Assembly (NCBI GenBank): GCA_052115395.1
Contig: JBFRGO010000001.1
From: Noviluteimonas sp052115395
GTDB lineage: Bacteria; Pseudomonadota; Gammaproteobacteria; Xanthomonadales; Xanthomonadaceae
DNA length: 64,000 bases
Strand: one strand, 5' to 3'
Below are positions 32,472 to 40,452 of the stretch, piece by piece; position 1 is the stretch's first letter; the number at the start of each line of letters is the position of its first letter. The notes beneath the pieces were generated by a model that was not told the DNA's origin, searched no databases, and saw only the letters and a program-made list of their open reading frames with translations. The position numbers were made by a program, and so were the translations under genes.

Positions 32472-33982
32472 TCCGCGTCGCCGGTGGGGGTGGGTTCGCT
32501 CACGGTCAGGTCGTTCGGCGGCTCTTCCTGCGGCACGCCGGTCAACACGCCGCGGAAGTGCCGCAGCGGTTCGCCGATCTGCAGGCCATGCGAGGTGATG
32601 CGCATCTCGCGGATGGTGCGTTCGTGCGGACCGGTGCGCTTTTTCAGCACCGAGATCGCCTGCTTCACTTCGCCGCGGCTTTCGAAGTAACGCAGCAGCA
32701 CCACCGTGTCCGCCAGGTAGCTGACATCCAGCGTGGTCTGCATCTGGCCGATCAGGCCCAACTGCGAGGCGATCAGGATCGTGGTGACATCCAGCTGCGC
32801 GAGGTAGGACAACAATTCGTGCAACTGGTTGAGCACGTGGTGCTCTTCGACCATCGCGTTGAGGAAACCGTTGAGGCTGTCGATGACGATCAACTTCGCG
32901 TCGTCGACTTCCACCGCGGTCCGGATGCGTTCGATGAATTCCCCGGCCGAAAGCTCCGCCGGATCGATCGATTGCAGGTTGACGGTCCCGTCGTCGATGC
33001 AACGCTCGACGTCGAAGCCGATGCCCTTGGAGCGGGTGACCATCGCGCGCTGGCTTTCGTCGAACAGGAAGATCGCCGAACGTTCGCCGCGCGCGGCCGC
33101 CGAGCGGACGAAATGCGAAGCGAGCGACGATTTGCCCGCGCCCGCCGCGCCGATCAGCAGCGTGCTGGTGCCGCGGTCCAGGCCGCCGCCGAGGAGCAGG
33201 TCGAGTTCGGCCAGGTCGCTGGCGACCGGGATGTTCTCGCCGTGGCGTCGATAATCGGCGGCGATCAGCCGCGGATAAGCGCGCACGCCGCCGGTCTCGA
33301 TCTTGTAATCGTGGTAGCCGGAGCGGAACGGACGCCCGCGCATCTTGCTGATGCGCAGGCGACGCCGGTCGCCGCCGAAATCGAGCGTCTGGTGGTCGAG
33401 CTGGATCGCGCCGTGCACGATCGTGTGCACGTGCAAGCCCTGGTCGGAGACCTGGCTTTCGTCGAGCATCAGGACCGTCGTGCCCTTCCCCGCGAAGTAT
33501 TGCTTCAACGCCAGCACCTGGCGGCGGAAGCGCAGCATCGAACCGGCCAGCAGGCGCAGTTCGGCGAGCGAATCGAACACGACGCGGTCGGGTTTCTGGC
33601 GTTCCACTTCATCGAGCACGCGGCGCGTGGTCTCGACCAGTTCGATCTCCGATGGATGGAACATCGTGTACTGCGACTCCGGGTCGAGCTGGTCGCCGAC
33701 CGGGAACAACTCGTGGATCGCGATGCCGTCGAGCGACCAACCGTGCGCATGCGCCACTTCGCGCAACTCGCGCTCGGTTTCCGACAGGGTCACGTACAAC
33801 ACCCGCTCCCCGGCGGCGACGCCTGCCATGAGGAATTGCATCGCCATCGTCGTCTTGCCCGACCCGGGCACGCCCTCGAGCAGGTAGAGCCGATGCGGCG
33901 TGAGCCCGCCGGCCAGGATGATGTCGAGACCGCTCACCCCCGTCCGGATGGGAGGGGGCAGCGAGAGGGATTGGGAGGACAT
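32468..33982 (-). CDS. KaiC-like double RecA-domain ATPase (second copy)
   Basis: This 504-residue ATPase is paralogous to that at 10005 across its length. Walker A motifs are GVPGSGKTT at about residue 37 and GAAGAGKSS near residue 283, with VVFDSL and IVIDSLNG as Walker B sites and VTLSETEREL as the catalytic-Glu region. It is the first gene of a module with the hybrid kinase. No KaiA or KaiB is nearby. The 249-base region upstream (33983-34231) carries divergent promoters with the small gene at 34232, but no definite elements are visible. Confidence 0.85.
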   Translation of the reverse strand: MSSQSLSLPPPIRTGVSGLDIILAGGLTPHRLYLLEGVPGSGKTTMAMQFLMAGVAAGERVLYVTLSETERELREVAHAHGWSLDGIAIHELFPVGDQLDPESQYTMFHPSEIELVETTRRVLDEVERQKPDRVVFDSLAELRLLAGSMLRFRRQVLALKQYFAGKGTTVLMLDESQVSDQGLHVHTIVHGAIQLDHQTLDFGGDRRRLRISKMRGRPFRSGYHDYKIETGGVRAYPRLIAADYRRHGENIPVASDLAELDLLLGGGLDRGTSTLLIGAAGAGKSSLASHFVRSAAARGERSAIFLFDESQRAMVTRSKGIGFDVERCIDDGTVNLQSIDPAELSAGEFIERIRTAVEVDDAKLIVIDSLNGFLNAMVEEHHVLNQLHELLSYLAQLDVTTILIASQLGLIGQMQTTLDVSYLADTVVLLRYFESRGEVKQAISVLKKRTGPHERTIREMRITSHGLQIGEPLRHFRGVLTGVPQEEPPNDLTVSEPTPTGDAE

Positions 33983-34231
33983 GAAACCACCGGATGAGTG
34001 CTTCCGGGATTCTCCGGGAGCGACTCGTCAACATCGTGTGCACGGGGCGTCAATGCAGGCGGGGTCGCGCGTTCGTCCCAACGCGCCCATGACCCAAGGG
34101 CACCTGACCGGCGCAAGCACGCTTCACGATCCCGGCCCCGCCAAGCGGCTATGATGCCTTCGCACTCGACCGCGGATTCTCCGCGTCGTGACCCGAGCCT
34201 CCGTGCAGCTCCGCCCCGCCAGGAGCCCTGC

Positions 34232-34462
34232 ATGACCGCTTCGCAAAACGCGATGCCCCGGACGTTCGACCGCAAGACCACCAAGGGATCGATCACCCAC
34301 GAACAGCTGGCGGCCGACCTGGCCAGCTTCCGCGAGCGTGGCGGTATGATCGAGAAGCTGGGCACGACCCATGTGCTGCAGAAGCTGCAAACGGCCTCAA
34401 CACCCACCACGGCGGCCCGCCCGGCGCACCCACAGGGCCGATCTACCGAGAGTCGAAAATGA
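34232..34462 (+). CDS. Small basic protein with RGGMIE motif (76 aa)
   Basis: This gene has AGGAG 7 bases before the ATG at 34232. The product has the core FDRKTTKGSITHEQLAADL followed by FRERGGMIEKLGTTHVLQ, ending in a flexible Pro/Thr/Arg tail. The arrangement of an acidic helix and then F-x3-GG-x-I/V is faintly like the SutA-type RNA-polymerase-associated proteins of Pseudomonas, but the match is too weak to name. The stop overlaps the start of the next tiny gene by ATGA. Confidence 0.55.
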   Translation: MTASQNAMPRTFDRKTTKGSITHEQLAADLASFRERGGMIEKLGTTHVLQKLQTASTPTTAARPAHPQGRSTESRK

Positions 34463-34572
34463 AAGGCATGGACCGTAAGAAAGAAGCGAAGAAAAAGCCG
34501 GAAAAGACCAAGAAGGAAAAGCGCGACGCCAAGAACGAGAAGAAGGCCACGCGCGGTTTCGCTCCGACCTGA
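34459..34572 (+). CDS. 37-residue Lys-rich small protein
   Basis: The ATG overlaps the stop of the preceding gene (ATGA, 34459-34462), a strong sign of translational coupling. The product is 37 residues, nearly half Lys and Arg with interspersed Glu (KKEAKKKPEKTKKEK and so on), ending ATRGFAPT. It should be an extended, charged peptide, perhaps binding nucleic acid or ribosome. An internal ATG at 34468 is an alternative start. No family is known. Confidence 0.5.
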   Translation: MKGMDRKKEAKKKPEKTKKEKRDAKNEKKATRGFAPT

Positions 34573-34684
34573 GCCTTTTGCGCAGGCACGACCTTCGCAT
34601 TGAACCAATCCCGTTCTTCCCGGCAATACGGAGAACGGGAGAACGGCCGGGTCCGGCCGCTCCCCACCGCCAACGGGGTGCGCC

Positions 34685-35962
34685 ATGCGAGCCAAGTCCA
34701 ACGCAGTTGCCGATGCCTTACTGCTGAGCATCACCTGCCCCGCTGCGGTCCTGGGCTTGTCCCTGGCCGCGCCGGCGTTCGCCACCGACCATGTCGTGAC
34801 GGCGAGCGGCATGACCTTTACGCCGAGCACGCTCACCATCGCCGCCGGCGACACGGTGACCTTCCGCAACGCCGGCGGCTTCCACAACGCCATGTCCGAT
34901 CCGGGATCGGTGACGATGTTCCGCTGCGCCAACGGCTGCGACGGCGCCGGCGGAGACGGCGGCATCAGCCCCGGGGCATGGTCGTCGACGGTGACCTTCC
35001 CTACGGCCGGCACCATCAATTTCTTCTGCCAGGAACACGGCAGCGCGGGCGGCGTGGGCATGTCGGGCCGGATCACGGTCACCGCGCCCGTCACCCCCGT
35101 CGCGCATCGCAGCGACTTCAACGGCGATGGCGGTTCGGACATCCTGTGGCGCAACGGCGTTTCGGGCGGCAACGTGATCTGGCGCTCGGCCAATTCGGCC
35201 ACCCAGCAAGCGACCAACGCGGTCGCCTTGTCGTGGCAGGCGGTCGGCGTCGGCGATTACAACGGCGATGCCCACTCCGACATCCTGTGGCGCAACACCA
35301 ACGGCACCAACGTGATCTGGCGCTCGGGCAGCGCGGCCACGCCGCAGGCGGTTTCGGCGCTGATCAGCCCGGCCTGGCATGTCGTCGGCTCGGGCGATTA
35401 CAACGGCGATGGCCGCGCCGACATCCTCTGGCGCAACACCACCAGCGGCGCGAACGTCATCTGGCATTCGGCGAGCGCGGCGACGGCGGTGTCGGTGAAG
35501 GCCGTCGCGACGTCGTGGACCGCAGTGGGTTCCGGCGATTACAACGGCGACCACAAGGCCGACATCCTGTGGCGCAACGACAACGGCGCCAACGTCATCT
35601 GGCTCGCTGCGAATCCGGCGACGCCCATGGCGGTGAAGAGCGTGGCGCCTTCGTGGCACGTCGCCGGTTCGGGCGATTACAACGGCGACCACAAGGCCGA
35701 CATCCTGTGGCGCAACGACAACGGCGCGAACGTCGTCTGGCTCGCCGCGAATCCGGCGACGCCCATGGCGGTGAAGAGCGTGGCGCCCGCGTGGCGTGCC
35801 GTGGGTTCGGGCGATTACAACAACGATGGCAAGGCCGACATCCTGTGGCGCAACACCACCAGCGGCGCGAACGTCATCTGGCGTTCGGGCAACGCCGCCA
35901 CCGCACAGGCGGTGACCAGCGTTCCGAGCCAGTCGTGGACGGCGGTGGGTTCCACGGAGTGA
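34685..35962 (+). CDS. Cupredoxin fused to FG-GAP repeats, secreted
   Basis: This 425-residue exported protein has a signal peptide ending at AFA before TDHVV (about residue 33). Residues about 34-140 form a plastocyanin-like cupredoxin with type-1 copper ligands: His in GGFHNA, Cys in FFCQEHG, His in the same loop, and Met in GMSG. From about 140 come six FG-GAP blades of about 46 residues, each GSGDYNGDxxADILWRN with an Asp/Asn Ca2+ loop and NVIW. Two neighbouring blades are near-identical at the DNA level. Such a fusion of an electron carrier to a propeller is unusual. Confidence 0.8.
   Translation: MRAKSNAVADALLLSITCPAAVLGLSLAAPAFATDHVVTASGMTFTPSTLTIAAGDTVTFRNAGGFHNAMSDPGSVTMFRCANGCDGAGGDGGISPGAWSSTVTFPTAGTINFFCQEHGSAGGVGMSGRITVTAPVTPVAHRSDFNGDGGSDILWRNGVSGGNVIWRSANSATQQATNAVALSWQAVGVGDYNGDAHSDILWRNTNGTNVIWRSGSAATPQAVSALISPAWHVVGSGDYNGDGRADILWRNTTSGANVIWHSASAATAVSVKAVATSWTAVGSGDYNGDHKADILWRNDNGANVIWLAANPATPMAVKSVAPSWHVAGSGDYNGDHKADILWRNDNGANVVWLAANPATPMAVKSVAPAWRAVGSGDYNNDGKADILWRNTTSGANVIWRSGNAATAQAVTSVPSQSWTAVGSTE
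35534..35809 (+). repeat. 138-bp tandem repeat inside the FG-GAP gene
   Basis: Two successive 138-bp units begin at 35534 and 35672 (GGCGATTACAACGGCGACCA in each). They differ at only a few positions and encode adjacent 46-residue blades, showing recent duplication of a propeller blade. Confidence 0.7.
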
Positions 35963-35983
35963 TCCGCACGCAGCCCTGATCGT

Positions 35984-36829
35984 TCAGAGCGTTCCCGGAA
36001 TCGGCGCCACCAGCGCCGATTCCGCTTCGCACGTCGCAGCATCGATCGGTGCGGCACGCGCGACTTCGTCCCTCGCGGCATCCACGTCGGCGGCGAAGGT
36101 CGCATCGGCCTGCAAGCGCGCGAACGTGGCAGCCGCGACCGTACGCCCGGCAAGAATGTCGCTCTGCCAGTGCGCGTTGCACACCAGGCGGCTCTCGCCG
36201 AACGCGCGCGCACGCGCCAGCAAGGCATCGGTGCGATCGGGCGCGATTTCCACGAGGATCAGGCCCCACGTCCATCCGATCGCGGTGTGCCCCGAGGGAT
36301 AGGACCCGTCCTGGCGCAACGCGGCTTCGTCGGCGGGGGCGCACGTGGACTCGTTGTAATGCACGAACGGGCGTTCGTGTTTGTAGTGGTCCTTCGCGCG
36401 ATAGGTCGCCAGGCCGGCATCGACCAGCGTGCGTTGCAGGAGCATGTAGAGGCGCGGTGTGTTTTCAGGCGTGATCGACTTCCCCAATGCACAGTCGAAA
36501 GCGGTCGGCGCATGCGGGAAATGCAAGTCGGCATCGGACGTCGCCATCGTTCCGCGCGGGCCGTTGCGCAAGGCCTGCGCTGCGGCGTGGATGGCCTGGT
36601 CCTGCGCGAATGCCGGCGAATCGGCTGTCGGCGGCGGCGGAACGAGGGCCAGGCTGTCGGGGAGCGCGCGTCCCAGGTATCCGGCAGGCACGCCGGGTTT
36701 CAATTCCGGCACCTTCGCGACGGCCGGCGCCGGCGGCGTACTTTCGACCGCGCTTCCCGCGCACGCGGCCAACAGGCCCGCAAGCGCGATCGCCAGCACC
36801 GTCCGCGTCGAGATCATCGTGGCGTCCAT
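35984..36829 (-). CDS. PAP2-family acid phosphatase lipoprotein
   Basis: This protein of about 281 residues has a lipobox (LAGLLAAC) and a PAP2/class A acid phosphatase domain. The three phosphatase motifs are visible: K-x6-RP in KDHYKHERPF, PSGH in GSYPSGHTAIGW, and SR-x5-H-x3-D in SRLVCNAHWQSD. It hydrolyses phosphomonoesters outside the inner membrane, either anchored or released. The exact start (36829 or 36817) is unclear because no ribosome site is good. Gene length fits the PhoC/PhoN class with an N-terminal extension. Confidence 0.85.
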   Translation of the reverse strand: MDATMISTRTVLAIALAGLLAACAGSAVESTPPAPAVAKVPELKPGVPAGYLGRALPDSLALVPPPPTADSPAFAQDQAIHAAAQALRNGPRGTMATSDADLHFPHAPTAFDCALGKSITPENTPRLYMLLQRTLVDAGLATYRAKDHYKHERPFVHYNESTCAPADEAALRQDGSYPSGHTAIGWTWGLILVEIAPDRTDALLARARAFGESRLVCNAHWQSDILAGRTVAAATFARLQADATFAADVDAARDEVARAAPIDAATCEAESALVAPIPGTL

Positions 36830-36948
36830 GCGATGCAGTGCATGGCCTCGCTCCTTCATTGCCTGACCGCCATCATCGAGGCAGGTCACGCAACGCGCGT
36901 CGGAGCTTCCACGTACCCGTGCCTAAGTAAAACTACGGATCGCCGGCC

Positions 36949-37305
36949 TCAATACGAGACCAGCTCGATCCCCAGGGCGCGTCGCTCCGAGTACTCCTCG
37001 CGCACGCTGCGGCAGTACGGCCCACCCATCACGAAGCGGCGGCAGACTTCGGGGCGCGACTCGTAGATCGAACAACACATGCGCGCCGAATCCAGCGCCA
37101 CGCACCAGCCTTCCTCATCGTGCGCCATGACCGTGAGGCCGTTGCGCGTATCGAGCAGGTGGGAGGGAACGCGATCTTCGGGCATGACCACGACGGTCAG
37201 CCGGCAGCACACCGCGTCGCATCGGCTGCAATGGGGTTGCGCGCAGGCGCCATCGACGGAACCCTCGCTGGACGAGGGCACCGCATCGGGGTTGGGGGTC
37301 TCCAT
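36949..37305 (-). CDS. YkgJ-family Cys-cluster protein
   Basis: This protein of about 118 residues starts at 37305. It has the YkgJ-type pattern of Cys residues: CSRCDAVCCR, then CVALD, CCSIYESRPEVCRRF and YCRSV. This cluster is thought to bind iron or zinc. The domain fills most of the protein. A start further upstream (37410) is possible but would overlap the region facing the divergent GAF gene. Confidence 0.75.
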   Translation of the reverse strand: METPNPDAVPSSSEGSVDGACAQPHCSRCDAVCCRLTVVVMPEDRVPSHLLDTRNGLTVMAHDEEGWCVALDSARMCCSIYESRPEVCRRFVMGGPYCRSVREEYSERRALGIELVSY

Positions 37306-37433
37306 GAAACGACAGGGTACGCTGCCGCGGGGATAGCGCGCTGAACCATCGGGTTCACGCACGTGTTCACGCACATGAATCACGCCATTCAGCCACGTGA
37401 TTTCCGCCATCACCGCGACTGTAGACTGGCTGC

Positions 37434-38186
37434 GTGACCAACCTTTCCAATCCGAACGCGATCGACGACGACGTCGCGAAAATCGCACGCTGCACGTCCG
37501 TCCCGACGATCCTCGATGCCGTCATCGAGTTGACCGGGCTGCGCTTCGCCGCCGTCGCGCGCGTGACCGAAACCCGATGGACCGCGTGCGCCGTGCGCGA
37601 CGACCTCGGCTTCGGCCTCGCGCCGGGCAGCCAGCTGGTCGTCGAGACGACGATCTGCAACGAAATCCGGCAGCACCACCAACCGGTGATCTTCGGCCAC
37701 GCCAGTGCGCATCCGGCGTACAGCACGCACCACACGCCCTTGCACTACGGCCTGGAAAGTTACGTTTCGGTGCCGATCTTCCGTCGCGACGGCGATTTCT
37801 TCGGCACCCTGTGCGCGATCGACAGCGCCCCCAGCGATGTCGACGTCGATCCGGTGAAGCTCAAGTCGATCACCCTGTTCGCCCAATTGATCGGACACCA
37901 ACTCGATATCGCCGACGAGTTGAGCGCCAGCCTCTCGCAATTGCAGACGATCCGGAGCGACAACGCCTCGCGCGAAGAACTGGTCACCGCGACCGAGCGC
38001 GAGATCCGCGACCTGCTGCAACCGGTCGTCACCGGCTTGTACCTGCTGCGCTCCAGCGACGCGCTCGCCGAACCCGATCGCGCCGTGCTCGCGGACATGG
38101 AGGCCAGCTGCGCACGCATCGGCGTGATGCTGGGCGAACGGCTCAACCTGGCCTACAACCCATTCAAGCTCGCCGACGAGACTTGA
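37434..38186 (+). CDS. GAF-domain protein
   Basis: This 250-residue protein starts at GTG 37434. A GAF domain (about 20-160) shows the typical AVARVTETRWTACAVRDDLGFGL, YGLESYVSVPIFRRDG and FGTLCAID strands. The remaining about 90 residues form helices that resemble a dimerisation region, with no kinase ATP-binding motifs. A bound ligand cannot be told; there is no bilin-binding Cys in the usual position. It might act as a receiver of a small molecule for one of the nearby kinases. Confidence 0.75.
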   Translation: MTNLSNPNAIDDDVAKIARCTSVPTILDAVIELTGLRFAAVARVTETRWTACAVRDDLGFGLAPGSQLVVETTICNEIRQHHQPVIFGHASAHPAYSTHHTPLHYGLESYVSVPIFRRDGDFFGTLCAIDSAPSDVDVDPVKLKSITLFAQLIGHQLDIADELSASLSQLQTIRSDNASREELVTATEREIRDLLQPVVTGLYLLRSSDALAEPDRAVLADMEASCARIGVMLGERLNLAYNPFKLADET

Positions 38187-38187
38187 A

Positions 38188-39012
38188 TCACGGCGCCGGC
38201 GCGGCCGCCGGCAGCGGGTACTCCACCACCGCGGGCACGCTCAGCAACACCTTCGAGCGATACATGCCGTTGAAGACGTCCTCTTCCTTCAACACCACGC
38301 GGCGCGCCTTGTCGATCCAGAAGCGCTGGTAGTTTCCTTTCCCGGGCTGGCCGCTTTCGGTTTCGACGAGCCAGCAATCCAGTTGCGATCCATCGCCCGC
38401 GGGCAACTTGCGTTCGCCGACGACGGTGTAATCGACGTCCATCGGCGCATCCATGCCCACGTCGAACAAATGCACGCGCAAGGTGCCGCCCTTTTCCCAG
38501 GGCAACAAGGGCAGCAGGCTCAGGTCCGAATGCCAGTTCATCCACCAACCGTTCTTCATCGATGGGAAGCCGGCCTCCATCTTCTGGCGCGCGGCATCGG
38601 GAAGCGTGCCTTCGATGGTGCCGGTGCCCTTCTTCGGATCGACGGTGGTCGTGTATTGCGCGGTGGGGCGTTTCCACATCGTGGTTTGCGCCAGCGTCTT
38701 CAGATCTCGCGTTGCATGCACGGTGCGCGCGGTGTGCACCACGCCGGTCTCGTCTTCCCAGTGTTGCGTGATGACCCAGGCATCGGCGCCGTCGACGCGT
38801 TCGCGTGCGACCTGCGTGGTGGCGAGCATCGTGCGCTTGAAGCCGGTGTCGGGCGCGCCGTGGAAGTACACGAGGTAGGTTTGCGTCGTCGGGCGCAGGG
38901 CTTCGACGTGGAAGTCGGCCGGCGCGACCTGCACCGGATCGGCGGCGCGGGCCAAGCCGAACGGTGCGGCGAGGGCAAACGCAACGAAAAGGGACAGGCG
39001 CGCGAAGGGCAT
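38188..39012 (-). CDS. DUF3108-type exported protein
   Basis: This 274-residue protein has a signal peptide ending at ARA (about residue 22) and an all-beta body with repeated strands such as DPKKGTGTIEGTLPDAA and ERKLPAGDGSQLDCWLVETES, in the style of DUF3108 periplasmic proteins. Its stop is 1 base from the stop of the GAF gene on the other strand. Function is unknown. Confidence 0.6.
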   Translation of the reverse strand: MPFARLSLFVAFALAAPFGLARAADPVQVAPADFHVEALRPTTQTYLVYFHGAPDTGFKRTMLATTQVARERVDGADAWVITQHWEDETGVVHTARTVHATRDLKTLAQTTMWKRPTAQYTTTVDPKKGTGTIEGTLPDAARQKMEAGFPSMKNGWWMNWHSDLSLLPLLPWEKGGTLRVHLFDVGMDAPMDVDYTVVGERKLPAGDGSQLDCWLVETESGQPGKGNYQRFWIDKARRVVLKEEDVFNGMYRSKVLLSVPAVVEYPLPAAAPAP

Positions 39013-39125
39013 GCGGAGGACCGGATCGGGGGAGCGCGTATTCAAGGCGGTGCGCCCACGCCCGGGGGAGTGCCGTCCGGCAGGGTGACGATGCGCATGC
39101 CGCGCGGGCGTACCATTGCGGCCGC

Positions 39126-39980
39126 ATGCAATCGCCGCCGCCCGCAACCTGGTCCTGCCCCACGTGCGGCACGATCGTGAGCACGCCGTACTGTGCGCAA
39201 TGCGGTGAACGCAGGCTCGACGCGAGCGACCTCACGCTGCGTGGTTTGGTCAAACGCATCGCGCATGCACTGACGAATGTCGACAAGCGCGTGATGCGCA
39301 CTTCGTGGACGCTGTTGCGCAGCCCCGGCGCGCTGACGGTCGCCTACATCACCGGCTGTCGCAAGCCCTACATCGGCCCGCTGCAGATCTTCCTGCTGGC
39401 CAACGTCGTGTTCTTCGCGGTGCAGACCATCTCGCCGATCAACGTCTTCGGTGCGTCGCTGGCCTCGCACATGCAGGTGCAGGATTGGCGCGAATGGGCG
39501 ACGCAACTGGTGCACGCGCGCTTGGCGAACACGTCGATGACGCTCGCGCAATACGCACCGAAGTTCGACGCCATCGCCGAAGCCAACGCCAAGTCGCTGA
39601 TCATCGTGATGGCCGGTGCGTTCGCGTTCGTCGCCTGGTTGCTGTTCCATCGGCGGGATCGGCCGTTCCTGCTGCATGCGGCCTTCGCGCTGCATACCTG
39701 GGCCTTCCTGCTGGTCGTGTTTTCGATCGCGCTGCTGCTGGGCGTCGCCGACCGCATGCTCGGCGGCGCCGGCCTGGCATCCGCGCGCGTCGACCACGCG
39801 CTGACCGCGCTGCACCTCACGGCATGCGCGGTCTTCGTGTTCTTCGCCATCGGGCGGGTATATGGCGCTTCGGGCCTGCGCCGGATCGTGCAGACCGCGG
39901 CGCTCACCCTCTGTGTCCTGGCCATCGTGCTGGGCTATCGCCTGCTGCTGTTCGTCGTGACGCTGTATTCGACGACTTGA
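39126..39980 (+). CDS. DUF3667-like membrane protein with zinc ribbon
   Basis: This 284-residue protein begins with a zinc ribbon, CPTCGTIVSTPYCAQCGERR (Cys-x2-Cys, Cys-x2-Cys), then a helical region (LRGLVKRIAHALTNVDKR and RKPYIGPLQIF), and five membrane helices. The order is typical of the DUF3667 family, whose role is unknown. The ATG at 39126 is chosen to begin near the ribbon; it overlaps no neighbour. Confidence 0.65.
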   Translation: MQSPPPATWSCPTCGTIVSTPYCAQCGERRLDASDLTLRGLVKRIAHALTNVDKRVMRTSWTLLRSPGALTVAYITGCRKPYIGPLQIFLLANVVFFAVQTISPINVFGASLASHMQVQDWREWATQLVHARLANTSMTLAQYAPKFDAIAEANAKSLIIVMAGAFAFVAWLLFHRRDRPFLLHAAFALHTWAFLLVVFSIALLLGVADRMLGGAGLASARVDHALTALHLTACAVFVFFAIGRVYGASGLRRIVQTAALTLCVLAIVLGYRLLLFVVTLYSTT

Positions 39981-40062
39981 GCCAGGTCGCAGTCGACAAG
40001 CGGCGCGTCCTGTTACAGTCCGCCCCGCCGACGACCAGGGGACGGCACGTGGAGAGCGATCG

Positions 40063-40434
40063 ATGCCCAGCACGATCAAGGTGATTCCGAACACGGACAT
40101 CATCGAACTGCGTTACGCCGGCGAGGTCGACCACGCTGCGCGCATGGCCGCGCTCGATGATCTCGAGGATCGCTATCGCCGCGGCGGCTTCAAGCGCCTG
40201 CTCGTCAACTACACCTCCGCGTGGCCCGCCGACGAGCCACCGGCGATGGCCGTCCGCTTCCTCGACAAGCTGACCGCGTTGTCGTTTCCGCGCGGCGCGC
40301 GCATCGCGTTCCTCAACCAGCCCGATGCGCTCATGACGGCGTCGGAACCCGTTGCGGCGGGCTTTGGCTACCGCATGCGCAAGTTCCGCGAGCGGCCCGA
40401 CGCGATTGCCTGGTTGCTCGGCGATACGACCTGA
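40063..40434 (+). CDS. STAS/SpoIIAA-like protein
   Basis: This 123-residue protein has GGAGA 9 bases before the ATG. The order of strand, helix, GFKRLLVNYTSAWPAD strand, helix with FLDKLTALSF, and GARIAFLNQPDAL strand is that of SpoIIAA-like (STAS-fold) proteins. It is a distant relative of the protein at 30441. No clear partner lies beside it. Confidence 0.55.
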   Translation: MPSTIKVIPNTDIIELRYAGEVDHAARMAALDDLEDRYRRGGFKRLLVNYTSAWPADEPPAMAVRFLDKLTALSFPRGARIAFLNQPDALMTASEPVAAGFGYRMRKFRERPDAIAWLLGDTT

Positions 40435-40452
40435 CGTTGGCCGTCGCGGCCT

